Below are positions 9,995 through 19,077 of a DNA stretch of 64,000 nucleotides, one piece after another. Within the stretch, counting starts at the first letter, position 1; each line of letters begins with the position of its first letter. Origin of the DNA: Botrimarina mediterranea (GTDB lineage Bacteria; Planctomycetota; Planctomycetia; Pirellulales; Lacipirellulaceae); NCBI RefSeq assembly GCF_007753265.1, contig NZ_CP036349.1:5117363-5181362 (forward strand), in the 5' to 3' direction. Below the pieces are notes generated by a model, which was given only the letters and a program-made list of their open reading frames with translations, did no database searches and was not told the origin of the DNA. The translations under genes and the position numbers were made by a program.

Positions 9995-11509
9995 ATGGCT
10001 CTTCTGGTCTCAACGCAACGTTGTTTCGCCGCCATGGCATTGATGGTTGCCGTTGTCGTAAACCCCGCCTTCGCTAGTGAAGGTGCGTCTCTCGAGAAGC
10101 CCTCGTATCTCGATTTGACGACGATCGAGAATCCCGACCTGCTTCTCGACGGGTCTTGGGACTTCCCGGAATGGTCGGGGGAGCTCCAGCCGCCAGTTGT
10201 CACCTGGCCGGGACAGTCTGAACCGACCCCGCCGACCAAACCCATCCTCCCGGCCCACGTTCGACCCGCCGTCTCGCCGGCGACCGCGTCGGCTGTGGGT
10301 GGAGTGAACGACTTCGGGTTCGACCTCTTCCGCAACCTGCGAACGACCAAGAGCGACGACGACAACCTGCTGGTCTCGCCGATGAGCATCCAGAGCGCGT
10401 TCGGGATGACCTACGCCGGCTCCGCCGGGCGGACGGCTGCGGAGATGGAGGCGGTCTTTGGCTTTGACGCCGACACGCACGCCGGGCTCGGCGCGCTGAT
10501 CCAAGACCTCAACGTCGAACGCGACGGGCGCGAGATGCGCGTCGTCAATCGCTTGTTCGCCAGCGAGCAGTTGCGGATGAAGGACGACTTTCTCGCCGTC
10601 ACGCGCGACCAATACGGCGCGGCGGTCGAGCGGCTCGATTTCTTCAACAACCCCGATCCAGCTCGGCAGCACATCAACGGCTGGGTTGAGGACCAAACCA
10701 ATGACCGTATCAAGAACTTGCTTCCCGACGGGTCCGTCTCGCGTGCCACCTCACTCGTGCTCGTGAACGCCCTCTATCTCAACAGCGACTGGAAGCACGG
10801 CTTCCACGAGTCGGCGACGCGGGACGAGGCGTTCTACCACGCCCATGGCGCAGTGAGTCTCGTACCCACGATGCACCAACGGAATAAGTTCCGCTACGGC
10901 GACTTCGACGGTTATCGGATGCTTGAGATGCCTTACGCCGGCGACGACTTGTCGATGGTGATCGCTCTGCCCGACGAGATCGACGGCCTCACAGCGCTGG
11001 AGTCAAGCTACTCTTCCGAACAGTTCGCGGCCGATATCGACGCGATGCGGACGAAAGAGGTTGTGGTGTCGCTGCCTAAATTCTCGTTCGAATCAACCGA
11101 GCGCCTCGACGATCCGCTCAAGCAGCTGGGCGTCGAAGCCGCGTTCAGTAGCGCCGATTTTTCCGACATGGCGGATGGCGGCTTTTCCATCGGCGGCGTC
11201 TACCACAAGACGTTCATCGACGTGAACGAGTCCGGAACCGAGGCAGCCGCGGCGACGGCGGTCACGGTCGTACTCACTTCCGCTTACCAGCCTTACGAGC
11301 CTCCGACGGTTTTCACCGTCGATCGCTCCTTCCTATTCGCGATCCGCGACACCCATACCGGCGCCGTGCTGTTCCTCGGCCGGATGGGCGATCCCACCGG
11401 CGGCGGTGGCGGGGGTCTTCGTCTCGCCGAGCTGACCGTCCCAGAACCGACGGGGTTCGTCCTGGCCGGACTCGTTCTGGCAGCGGCAGCAGGCCGCATG
11501 CGGAGTTAG
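9995..11509 (+). CDS. Serpin-family protease inhibitor with PEP-CTERM anchor
   Basis: 504 residues. A signal peptide covers residues 1-27; an extended Pro-rich segment runs to about 105; the serpin domain then starts at NDFGFDLFRNLR and contains NLLVSPMSIQSAFGMTYAG, LVNALYLNSDWKHGF, MLEMPYAGDDLSMVIALP and VNESGTEAAAATAVTVVL, the hinge of the reactive-centre loop. Small residues at the hinge suggest an inhibitory serpin; counting from the hinge Gly puts Thr-Ser at P1-P1', but the loop seems some residues longer than in alpha-1-antitrypsin, so this is tentative. The end is VPEP plus a hydrophobic helix and Arg, a PEP-CTERM signal. Its neighbour is a secreted metalloprotease on the same strand. 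Confidence 0.9.
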   Translation: MALLVSTQRCFAAMALMVAVVVNPAFASEGASLEKPSYLDLTTIENPDLLLDGSWDFPEWSGELQPPVVTWPGQSEPTPPTKPILPAHVRPAVSPATASAVGGVNDFGFDLFRNLRTTKSDDDNLLVSPMSIQSAFGMTYAGSAGRTAAEMEAVFGFDADTHAGLGALIQDLNVERDGREMRVVNRLFASEQLRMKDDFLAVTRDQYGAAVERLDFFNNPDPARQHINGWVEDQTNDRIKNLLPDGSVSRATSLVLVNALYLNSDWKHGFHESATRDEAFYHAHGAVSLVPTMHQRNKFRYGDFDGYRMLEMPYAGDDLSMVIALPDEIDGLTALESSYSSEQFAADIDAMRTKEVVVSLPKFSFESTERLDDPLKQLGVEAAFSSADFSDMADGGFSIGGVYHKTFIDVNESGTEAAAATAVTVVLTSAYQPYEPPTVFTVDRSFLFAIRDTHTGAVLFLGRMGDPTGGGGGGLRLAELTVPEPTGFVLAGLVLAAAAGRMRS

Positions 11510-11672
11510 GCCCGTCAGATCGGGACCCCGCATTCAAGGTAATGGGAGCCCCTCCCTGAGGGGCCTCCTGCGCCGTCTGGGTGGATAAATCCGCCGCCGA
11601 CCGGGCGAACCTCTCTGGACAGACCCCGAGGAAACGTCCTAACCAGGGGCGCTGGGGGCGTCGCCTGTGATA

Positions 11673-13211
11673 ATGGAGCGGCCGGCGCCCCGCAGTCCGC
11701 GCCGCCCCCCAGGATTGGCTCCCGTGATCGCACCGCTGCCGTGTTTCGTCCGTCCGCAATGGCTCGCCGCCTTGGCGATGGCGATCGCGGCTTGCCCGGC
11801 GTTGGCGTTTGTCCCTGCCGGCGGGACCGCTGCCGCCTCGCGCTGGCAGCTCCTTGCTAGTGGCGAGCCGGGCGTTGCGGGCGACCCCATTCAGCTCACT
11901 TGGAGCTTCGTCCCCGACGGCACAGCGGTCCGTCGCGCGGACAACCCCGCGGCAACCAAGTCGAGCGACCTCATCGCCAAGTTCGACGCCGCCTTCGGCG
12001 CCGGGCCGGGCGGATCGGACCTGACGCAGCGGCCGTGGTTCACCTACTTCGACCAAGCCTTCTCGCGCTGGAGTGAACTCTCGGGGGTCACCTACATCTA
12101 CGAACCGAACGACACGGCGCAGCTGCACGGCTCGGGCGTCGGCCTGACCGGCGTCCGCGGCGACGTGCGGATCGGCGGCATCGGTATGGACGGCGTTGGC
12201 GGCACCCTCGCTTACAACTACTTCGCCACGGACGGCGGCGACATGGCGATCGACACCGACGACCTCGCCGGCATTCTTGGCGACAGCGCGAACGACTACC
12301 GCCTGCTCCGCAACACGATCATGCACGAGGCGGGGCACGGCCTCGGCCTCGACCACGCCACCAGCAGCAACGCCAACTTCCTGCTCGAGCCGACGATCGA
12401 CTCCTCAATCGACGGCCCGCAACACGATGACTTGCGCGGCATCCACTGGTTCTACGGTGACGCGCTCGAGAAGGCGCCCGCCGGACGTAACGAAACCGCC
12501 GCGCTCGCTTCGCCGCTCGGCTATCTCGAAGTGGGCGCGCCACTAACCATCGGCGCTGGCGGCAACGGCGCCCTGATCGACCCGACGGAGACCGACTTCG
12601 TCAGCATCGCGAACGAGAACGACATCGACTTCTTCTCGTTCACGATCGATGAACCGACGCGACTGACGGTGTCGATGACGCCACGCGGCGCCACCTACAA
12701 CCAGAGCGCCACCGTCTTTACCACCACGACCACCAACGACCTCTCGCTGGCCTTGTTCGCAACGGATGGCGTCACGCTGCTCGCCGAGGCCGCACTGGGC
12801 GCCGCGGGCGTCGTCGAAACAATCGCCGACTACGCGCTCCATGAAGCGGGGACCTACTTCGCCCGCGTCCGCGGCCCGATTGGGCCGACAGAGCAGGTGG
12901 TGCAGTTCTACCAGCTCGACCTGTCGGCGGCTTCGCTGCTGCCGCCTCTCTCGGGCGACTTCAACAGCGACGGGATCGTCGACGCCGCCGACTACACCAT
13001 CTGGCGAGACCAAGACGGCCAATCGCTCGCCGCCTACACCGGCGCCGACCACACGGGCGATGGCCTCGTCGACGGCGCCGACTTCGCGCTGTGGCAGACG
13101 CACTACGGCCAGACGCTCAGCAGCCTTGGGGTCGCGGTTCCTGAGCCTACCGCATTGGTGTTGGCGTTCGTCGCGATGTGCCGCCCGCGCCGGCGGCAGC
13201 CTTATCTGTAG
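11673..13211 (+). CDS. Matrixin-like zinc metalloprotease with PPC-like, dockerin-like and PEP-CTERM parts
   Basis: About 512 residues from the ATG at 11673 (a GTG two codons upstream at 11667 is equally possible). After a signal segment (LAALAMAIAACPALAF) the catalytic domain contains HEAGHGLGLDH near residue 215, the HExxHxxGxxH zinc site of M10/matrixin-type metallopeptidases. A beta region with NDIDFFSFTIDEPTRLTVSM looks like a PPC domain (about 310-420). Two calcium-loop motifs (GDFNSDGIVDAADYTIWRD and GDGLVDGADFALWQTHYG) make a complete dockerin-like module, followed by VPEP and a hydrophobic C-terminus with basic residues. Expected to act outside the cytoplasm. It lies 163 bases after the serpin gene. 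Confidence 0.88.
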   Translation: MERPAPRSPRRPPGLAPVIAPLPCFVRPQWLAALAMAIAACPALAFVPAGGTAAASRWQLLASGEPGVAGDPIQLTWSFVPDGTAVRRADNPAATKSSDLIAKFDAAFGAGPGGSDLTQRPWFTYFDQAFSRWSELSGVTYIYEPNDTAQLHGSGVGLTGVRGDVRIGGIGMDGVGGTLAYNYFATDGGDMAIDTDDLAGILGDSANDYRLLRNTIMHEAGHGLGLDHATSSNANFLLEPTIDSSIDGPQHDDLRGIHWFYGDALEKAPAGRNETAALASPLGYLEVGAPLTIGAGGNGALIDPTETDFVSIANENDIDFFSFTIDEPTRLTVSMTPRGATYNQSATVFTTTTTNDLSLALFATDGVTLLAEAALGAAGVVETIADYALHEAGTYFARVRGPIGPTEQVVQFYQLDLSAASLLPPLSGDFNSDGIVDAADYTIWRDQDGQSLAAYTGADHTGDGLVDGADFALWQTHYGQTLSSLGVAVPEPTALVLAFVAMCRPRRRQPYL

Positions 13212-13290
13212 GAGGCGTCTCCGACGCCGTTTACGCGCACCACGCCGTCTCGGGATGGATACCGTAATCGGCGTCGGAGACGCCTCCTAC
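13208..13290. repeat. Palindrome family A, overlapping a stop codon
   Basis: Copy of the GTAGGAGGCGTCTCC inverted repeat between convergent genes. Its left end begins four bases before the end of the protease gene, and its right end provides the TAG stop of the symporter on the minus strand (13287-13289). Confidence 0.92.
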
Positions 13291-14741
13291 AAGTCGCTAC
13301 GCTTGCCTAACCAGTCCCCGATCAAAAAGATCACCAGCGTGCCGACGACCATCGTCATGTTGGCGTGCAGCGGATTCTGCAAGTAGGACGGCGCCTCGAC
13401 CAAAGTTGAGAAGGTCATCCAGAGGATGACGAGCACGCCGATCACGGTAGCCGCCGCGGCGGAAAAATTCGTGGCCCGGCGTGAGAGGATGCTGAGCAAG
13501 AAGAGCCCCAGCACGCCGCCCGAGAAGACGCCGGCGAGCAGCCACCACGCATCGAGCGCGGACTCGGCGCCGATCAGCGCGTAGCTCACGGCTGCGCTGG
13601 CGACGCCCCAGAAGAGCGTCGCGAATCGCAGCGTTAGCAGCGATTCGCGGTCGCTCGCCTCGGGACGCAGGTACGGCTTGTAAAGATCACAGAGCGTGAG
13701 CGTCGCCATCGCGTTGAGGTTCGAGTCCATCGACGCCGCGAAGATCCCCGCCACCACGAGTCCCGCCCCGCCCGGCGGTAAACGCGTCGCGATGAAGTGC
13801 GGGAACACTTGGTCCGCAGCGATGTCTGAGGGCAACAACTCTGGCCGCTGCGAATACAGCACCCACAGCGCCGTCCCGATGAAGAAGAAGATCGCCGCCA
13901 CCGGGACGTAGAGCGCCATCGTCAGATGCACGCCGCGGGACGCTTCGCGGTCGCTGCTCGCCGTCAGGTAGCGCTGCACGTAGCTCTGATCGACGCCGAG
14001 ATTCCCCAGGTGCGTGACCATACCGAAGAGCAGCACCACCCACACCGTCGGTCCCGTCAGGTCGGGGCTCCAGCTGCCGAGCGAGAACTTGCCGGCCTCC
14101 CAGCCCTGCTCGACAACCGTGGCGACCCCGCCGTCGGTCTGACCGACGACGGCAAACAAGCAAAGCAGCGTGCCTCCCACCAGCGCCATGCTCTGCAACA
14201 CGCCGAGCCAGATGACGGCCGACATGCCGCCGGCGAACGAGCAAAACGTCATCAGCCCCGCGGTCAGCGCGATCGTCGACGCGATCGACCAACCCGTCAG
14301 CGGCGCCACAACCAGCGCGAGCAGGTAGATGATCGTCCCGGTCCGCGCGAGCTGCGTCAGCAGGAAACAGACCGTGGCGTAAGTGCGTGCCCAGCGGCCG
14401 AATCGGTGCTCCAAGTGCTCGTACGCCGAAACGCTTTGGGAGCTCCGGAAGAACGGCACGAACCAATACGCGCCGATGACGCCGGCGATCGGCGCGGCGA
14501 TGGAGAACACGAACGCGTTCCAGTCCGAACTGAAAGCCTTCCCGGGGTTCGCCAAGAACGAGATGCTGCTGACATACGAGCCGAACATCGACAGCCCGAT
14601 CGCCCAACCCGGGAGCGACCGGCCCGCCGTCATGAACTCGTCGCTATCGACCGTGCGGCGGCTGAACCACACGCCGACCGCAAACACCACCGCCAAGTAC
14701 GCGACGACAATCGACAGGTCGAGGTACGGGAGCTGGGGCAT
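13287..14741 (-). CDS. Sodium:solute symporter (SSS family)
   Basis: 484 residues from the ATG at 14741, chosen because LDLSIVVAYLAVVFAVGVWF, the usual first SSS helix, follows directly. About 13 membrane helices are visible. SSS hallmarks are the linker DEFMTAGRSLPGWAIGLSMFG, the SSISFLANPGKAF segment and GIFAASMDSNLNAMATL (sodium-site helix 8 region with Ser/Asn). These carriers use the sodium gradient to import sugars, acids or amino acids; the substrate cannot be told here. The stop codon lies inside a family A palindrome, so the last residue or so may differ from relatives. Confidence 0.92.
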   Translation of the reverse strand: MPQLPYLDLSIVVAYLAVVFAVGVWFSRRTVDSDEFMTAGRSLPGWAIGLSMFGSYVSSISFLANPGKAFSSDWNAFVFSIAAPIAGVIGAYWFVPFFRSSQSVSAYEHLEHRFGRWARTYATVCFLLTQLARTGTIIYLLALVVAPLTGWSIASTIALTAGLMTFCSFAGGMSAVIWLGVLQSMALVGGTLLCLFAVVGQTDGGVATVVEQGWEAGKFSLGSWSPDLTGPTVWVVLLFGMVTHLGNLGVDQSYVQRYLTASSDREASRGVHLTMALYVPVAAIFFFIGTALWVLYSQRPELLPSDIAADQVFPHFIATRLPPGGAGLVVAGIFAASMDSNLNAMATLTLCDLYKPYLRPEASDRESLLTLRFATLFWGVASAAVSYALIGAESALDAWWLLAGVFSGGVLGLFLLSILSRRATNFSAAAATVIGVLVILWMTFSTLVEAPSYLQNPLHANMTMVVGTLVIFLIGDWLGKRSDL

Positions 14742-15013
14742 CGTCAATCGCGGCGCGTGAGGCTTGAGCTGTGTGGGCTGGCTGGCGTACCGAACACGGC
14801 TGGGATCAAAACCCGTAGGACTCAACCGCCGCCGACGCCAGTAGCCTAGACCGTAAGCTGCCCCGGCAACACGCCGAAAGCGGACCCCTTTCCCGCCGTT
14901 CTGCCGACGTGAGGGGCCGCCGCCGTTTCGTTCATCTCGACCCTGGCTTATCGCCGAATTAGCCTAGAAGCGCCGGGCGGCGTAGCGGTTCTCGACGGGG
15001 CTCGTGATCTCGA

Positions 15014-15709
15014 ATGACCTTTCAACAGCGACTCAACCGGTGGTTCTGGCGCGGCGTCGGCGGCGACTCGCGGCCGGTCACCTACGACATCGACGCCGTG
15101 GCGCCCGCCCTCCGGCGGTTCGAGACGCCCGAGACCGTCGCGGCGATCCGCTCCGAACTGGTCGGCATCCTGCCAGACCGCCAGGACATCCCCAAGTACC
15201 ACGAGATCGACCCCGGGCGGTCGCACCTCTCGACCGAGGCGGACGGCGCCGCGAGCTGGCGCGTCTTCATGCTCTACGCGATGGGCGCCAAGCCCGAAGC
15301 GAACCGTCGCCGCTGCCCACAAACGTGCGCGCTGCTCGACGCGACGCCGGACCTCTTCCAGGCGTTCTTCAGCATCCTCGAACCGCACAAGTCGGTCCCC
15401 GCCCACGAGAGCCCCTACGCGGGCTACTTGCGTTACCACCTGCCGTTGCTCGTGCCGACCGACAACCCGCCGCAGATGCGCGTGCGTGATTACTGGCATA
15501 CGTGGCGGGAAGGCGAGGGCCTCCTCTTCTGCGACTACTGGGAACACGAAGTCGTCAACCACTCCGACCAAGTCCGTGTCGTGCTGATCATCGACATCTT
15601 CCGCCCGCTCCCCTTGGTGCGCGACCGAGTGAACCGCCTCGTGACGCGCACGTACTTGCGACGCCGCTACGGCAAGAAGATCGCCGAAGGCAAGGCGCCG
15701 GAGTTGTGA
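15014..15709 (+). CDS. Aspartyl/asparaginyl beta-hydroxylase family dioxygenase
   Basis: 231 residues. The C-terminal half carries the AspH/LpxO-type core: EPHKSVPAHESPYAGYLRYH, with His131 as likely first iron ligand, and DYWEHEVVNHSDQVRVVLII with His178 as second ligand and Arg188 as likely 2-oxoglutarate-binding residue, then IFRPLP. Family members hydroxylate Asp/Asn side chains or, as in LpxO, lipid A acyl chains, using Fe(II), oxygen and 2-oxoglutarate. There is no signal peptide, so it is probably cytoplasmic or membrane-associated. A half copy of a family D repeat follows the stop. Confidence 0.85.
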   Translation: MTFQQRLNRWFWRGVGGDSRPVTYDIDAVAPALRRFETPETVAAIRSELVGILPDRQDIPKYHEIDPGRSHLSTEADGAASWRVFMLYAMGAKPEANRRRCPQTCALLDATPDLFQAFFSILEPHKSVPAHESPYAGYLRYHLPLLVPTDNPPQMRVRDYWHTWREGEGLLFCDYWEHEVVNHSDQVRVVLIIDIFRPLPLVRDRVNRLVTRTYLRRRYGKKIAEGKAPEL

Positions 15710-15736
15710 GCCGTCAGCGCTAGCCGCGGGTAGCGC
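15708..15736. repeat. Half copy of palindrome family D (TGAGCCGTCAGCGCTAGCCG)
   Basis: Single arm matching the left arm of the copy at 32211-32298, directly at the stop of the hydroxylase gene. Confidence 0.6.
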
Positions 15737-16160
15737 CACAACCGACATCGCTTGCCGAGGACGGCAGCAGAGCAAGAACGCCATCGCTATCGCTACTTTA
15801 TCAACTCAAAGTACAGCGGCAGTTAGACCGCGTGTGGCGCTTATTCCGCAAGAAGATCAATGCGGAGTTGATACCGGTGTCGTAAATCCTCGCGCGTAAC
15901 GATATGTGCAAAAGGCACGCGATTTTCATCGCGGGCTTGTCAAGTGGATAGATCGCTCTAGTGTGCGACTGCGCACGTTGGCTTTTGGGCCCCTGTGCGC
16001 CGCAAATACCGTCGCTTAACGGGAGTTGGACGCCCTGCGTTGTTTCTTTAGACGCCGAGCGCATAGGGGTAGCTGGCCGTTCTGACGGCGACTAACGTCG
16101 CCGCTTCAAAGTAACCCGCCGCGTCGTACGCTGCTCTCGCGACGCACTGCCCCCATCCAA
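15737..16160. other. Gene-free stretch upstream of the prepilin-like gene
   Basis: No convincing gene. The part from 15785 to 16050 is less GC-rich than its surroundings. A minus-strand open frame here lacks a ribosome site and protein-like composition. It may hold the promoter of the gene at 16172. Confidence 0.35.
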
Positions 16161-16171
16161 TGAGGTGCGCC

Positions 16172-17101
16172 ATGCGCCGCGCGATCCGCCTTGGCTTTAC
16201 GCTTGTTGAACTCCTTGTCGTTATCGCCATCATCGGCATTCTGGTCGCCTTGCTGCTTCCTGCCGTGCAAGCGGCTCGCGAGGCGTCAAGGCGTTCGCAG
16301 TGCACAAGTCAATTGAAGCAATTCAGTCTCGCCGCCATGTCCTACCACGATCAGATCGGCGCGTTCCCCAGCGGACGCAGCGAGACCCGCCAGTTCGGCG
16401 TGTCGTGGGCCTTCGCGTTGTTGCCGCAGCTCGAAGAGACCGCCGTGCACGACGCATTCGTCGAAGGTGAGCGGGTCGATGCCGACGCCAACGCGGTCGC
16501 GATGCGGACACCGGTGACGGTCTTCAACTGCCCGAGCCGCCGCACGCCGACGGCCGACCGTGACTTCGACAATGACGACCACACGTCAGTCGTGCGTAAG
16601 GCCGGCGCGTCGGGCGACTACGCGGCCAACGCCGGTCGTCGGCTGCTGGTGGGACTCGCCGAAACGCCGGACGACTCGCGGCCGTTCGACTACCGCCTCG
16701 ACCCGGCAGAGGCGGGCCCGATCTTCACCTACTCGAAGGTCGCGGCGCGGCGCGTCCTTGATGGCCTCTCCCACACGCTCGCGATCGGCGAACGCCACCT
16801 CGCGGTGGCTCCGGAAGGAACTCCCGAGGACAAACTCGATTACTGGGCGGGCGACACGGCATTCTTCGCGGCGGACAATCCAACGACGGTCCTCGGCGTT
16901 CCTTCGCACGGTCTGCGGGCAGAGGGCGTAAAATTGAATGATGGCGAGGTCTCTCGTGAATGCTTTGGCGGCCCACACCCCGGGGTGACGCTGTTCGCCT
17001 ATCTCGACGGGCACGTCGAGCCGCTCTCCAACGACACGTCGAAGGAATCGCTCGCCAAGCTCGCATCGATCGCCGACGGAGAAGTGATTGAGGACGAGTG
17101 A
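16172..17101 (+). CDS. DUF1559 prepilin-like protein
   Basis: 309 residues from the ATG at 16172, preferred over one four codons upstream because GAGG stands six bases before it. The N-terminus is [20 protein letters not shown], the type IV prepilin cleavage/methylation motif (cut after Gly, Phe methylated, Glu at +5), then [18 protein letters not shown], the DUF1559 start. The C-terminal [17 protein letters not shown] is the H-X9-DG motif of that family. These proteins are hugely expanded in planctomycetes and thought to form pilus-like or secretion pseudopilus structures; exact roles are unknown. A paralogue lies at 49667-50689. Confidence 0.93.
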   Translation: MRRAIRLGFTLVELLVVIAIIGILVALLLPAVQAAREASRRSQCTSQLKQFSLAAMSYHDQIGAFPSGRSETRQFGVSWAFALLPQLEETAVHDAFVEGERVDADANAVAMRTPVTVFNCPSRRTPTADRDFDNDDHTSVVRKAGASGDYAANAGRRLLVGLAETPDDSRPFDYRLDPAEAGPIFTYSKVAARRVLDGLSHTLAIGERHLAVAPEGTPEDKLDYWAGDTAFFAADNPTTVLGVPSHGLRAEGVKLNDGEVSRECFGGPHPGVTLFAYLDGHVEPLSNDTSKESLAKLASIADGEVIEDE

Positions 17102-17290
17102 GCAGCTACGCGGACCGCGGATCGGCGCTACGGCGGCGGGCTAGATCGGTCGTGCGGCGAGCCGTTGATCTGTTGCAACGAGTGACGACGGACGGCCCTC
17201 TCAACCAGTCGAGGCATGCAATTTGCTCCCGGCTGCTCGGTAGATTGCGACCACTTGTCGCTCCGCCGTAACGTACAGGAGCCGCTCGAC

Positions 17291-18337
17291 ATGCACCGTC
17301 TCGCACGATCCGCTTTAGCAGCCGCTGGTCTGGGTGCCGCCACAGTGGTCGCCATGCAGGCGATGGTGCGTCGCAGTCGCCGCATTGAGCTGGCCGGCAA
17401 GACCGCCATCATCACCGGTGGGTCGCGTGGCCTGGGCCTCGTGCTTGCGCGGGAGCTCGTCGATGCGGGCGTCCGGGTCGCTCTGCTCGCCCGCACCGAC
17501 GCCGACTTGCTCAGCGCCGAGTCCGAACTGCGGCAACGGGGCGGCGTCGTGGAGACCTTCATCTGCGACGTCAGCGATCGGGCGCAAGTCGAAGCGGCCG
17601 TCCGCCAAGCCGAGGCGGCGCTGGGTCCGATCGACCTCTTGTTCAACGTCGCGGGGATCATCGAGGTCGGGCCGCTCGACGCGATGACCGAGGAAGACTT
17701 CCGCAAGTCGATGGATGTCAATTGTTGGGGCATCCTGCACACGACGCGCGCCGTGCTGCCCGGCATGCGCAAACGACGCTTTGGGCGGATCGTCAATATC
17801 GCCTCGATGGGCGGCAAGCGCGCCGTGCCGCACATGCTGCCCTACGCCGCCAGCAAGTTCGCCGCCGTCGGCCTCTCGAACGGCTTGCGCGCCGAACTCG
17901 CCAAGGACGGCATCCTCGTCAGCACGATCTGCCCCAGCCTGATGCGGACCGGCAGCCCGCGCAACGCGACCTTCAAAGGCCAGCACCGCAAGGAGTACGC
18001 CTGGTTCAGCATCGGCGACTCGCTACCGATCGCGTCGATGGACGCCCGGACGGCGGCCCGACAAACGATCGACGCCTGCCGCCACGGCGACGGCGAGGTC
18101 CTCCTCCGGGGTCCGCTGAACGTGGGCGTCACGCTCCAGTCGCTCTTCCCGAGCCTTACCCGCGAGTCGCTGGCCCTCGTGAACCGCTTCCTCCCCGAGA
18201 TGGGCGGCATCGGCAAAGAGTCGGCGTATGGTTACGAGAGCTTTAGTGAGTGGTCCCCGTCCTTCCTCACGCAACTCACCGAAGCCGCCGCGAAACGCAA
18301 CAACGAGTTACGACCGCGACCAGCCGACGCGACATAG
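17291..18337 (+). CDS. Short-chain dehydrogenase/reductase (SDR)
   Basis: 348 residues from the ATG at 17291, favoured because AGGAG stands nine bases upstream; an ATG at 17216 lacks a site. An N-terminal hydrophobic segment (SALAAAGLGAATVVAMQAMV) suggests a membrane anchor. The Rossmann motif TGGSRGLGL, the NVAGI motif, the catalytic Ser region (NIASMGG) and the YAASK active site near residue 185 are all present, so it should be an active NAD(P)-dependent oxidoreductase. The extra C-terminal 100 residues are longer than in the smallest SDRs. The substrate is unknown; relatives with such anchors act on lipids or sterol-like compounds. Confidence 0.9.
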   Translation: MHRLARSALAAAGLGAATVVAMQAMVRRSRRIELAGKTAIITGGSRGLGLVLARELVDAGVRVALLARTDADLLSAESELRQRGGVVETFICDVSDRAQVEAAVRQAEAALGPIDLLFNVAGIIEVGPLDAMTEEDFRKSMDVNCWGILHTTRAVLPGMRKRRFGRIVNIASMGGKRAVPHMLPYAASKFAAVGLSNGLRAELAKDGILVSTICPSLMRTGSPRNATFKGQHRKEYAWFSIGDSLPIASMDARTAARQTIDACRHGDGEVLLRGPLNVGVTLQSLFPSLTRESLALVNRFLPEMGGIGKESAYGYESFSEWSPSFLTQLTEAAAKRNNELRPRPADAT

Positions 18338-18369
18338 TCCCTGATTACACTTCCCAACTAGTTGCCCAC

Positions 18370-18398
18370 TTAGCCCCCGGTCATTGACCGGGGGCTAA
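18370..18398. repeat. Palindrome family B (TTAGCCCCCGGTCATTGACC)
   Basis: Perfect 29-base palindrome with arms TTAGCCCCCGGTCA around a one-base centre. Further copies at 23104, 38453 and 43333. Confidence 0.85.
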
Positions 18399-18639
18399 GT
18401 GCAGGGGGCGTAGTTATATGCAAGGGTGGCCCCGACTATCGCGAGCGAAAAGGAATGCCTTTGTGATAAATTCCTTCGAGCGATTGTCGGGGGCGCAACA
18501 CAGGAGGTGACCGAGACCCCATCGCTTCTTGTCGCTTCGCGACCACGACAGTCGTTCGAACTCGTCAAACGGCATGCTGGGTCGTCTGCTCACGATAGGC
18601 GGGGCCAACTAAGGGCAACTGCAACCGGAGGATAAAGAG

Positions 18640-19068
18640 TTGATACCAGATTCAATAAAGCTAGCATTGAGCGGCCAAAAGGGGGCCGTAGAGCGATCGT
18701 CGGACGATCTCCCGAAAGTGCCCGAATACTTGGACGTGCTCGGTCTCAGCGGTGATCAACAAGTACGAGAGTTCTTCCAGAATTACAATCTCTCCGGAGT
18801 TCTGAGCAATCGATCGCATGAGCTTCTCGACTTGTGCTCACCCACGTCACAGATCATCGAAGCGACCGACTTTGGTCGAGATACTTACGGAATCTCCGAG
18901 AACTTTGTGTGCCTCACCTCTGGAGAGGGCGAAGGCTTCATCCTTTACTCTAAGGTCGATGGCAAAGTCTACGATGTAGCGGTGAACCAACTCGACGAAC
19001 TTGAAGCAGGCAAGATAAAAGCACGTTGGCAGTCATTTGTCGAATTGATCGAATGGTATCTGAGCTGA
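18640..19068 (+). CDS. SUKH (SMI1/KNR4) superfamily protein, probable orphan immunity protein
   Basis: 142 residues starting at a TTG, chosen because GGAGG stands eight bases upstream (18627-18631) and no ATG fits. The sequence PKVPEYLDVLGLSGDQQVREFF, ATDFGRDTYGISENFVCLTS, GFILYSKVDGKVYDVAV and a C-terminal WQSFVELIEWYL fit the SUKH fold, where the last motif is the conserved C-terminal helix. SUKH proteins often neutralise polymorphic toxins secreted by type V, VI or VII systems. The gene is less GC-rich than its neighbours, suggesting transfer. It is convergent with the FtsK-like gene, only nine bases apart; no toxin gene is seen beside it. Confidence 0.75.
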   Translation: MIPDSIKLALSGQKGAVERSSDDLPKVPEYLDVLGLSGDQQVREFFQNYNLSGVLSNRSHELLDLCSPTSQIIEATDFGRDTYGISENFVCLTSGEGEGFILYSKVDGKVYDVAVNQLDELEAGKIKARWQSFVELIEWYLS

Positions 19069-19077
19069 CGCAACAGT

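Noticed and set aside
15801-16064. Minus-strand open frame of 87 codons
   Set aside because: No ribosome site, no family resemblance and repeat-like, AT-variable composition.
18426-18635. Possible toxin remnant before the SUKH gene
   Set aside because: Both strands were read; neither frame shows a toxin motif or ribosome site, so no pseudogene can be supported.
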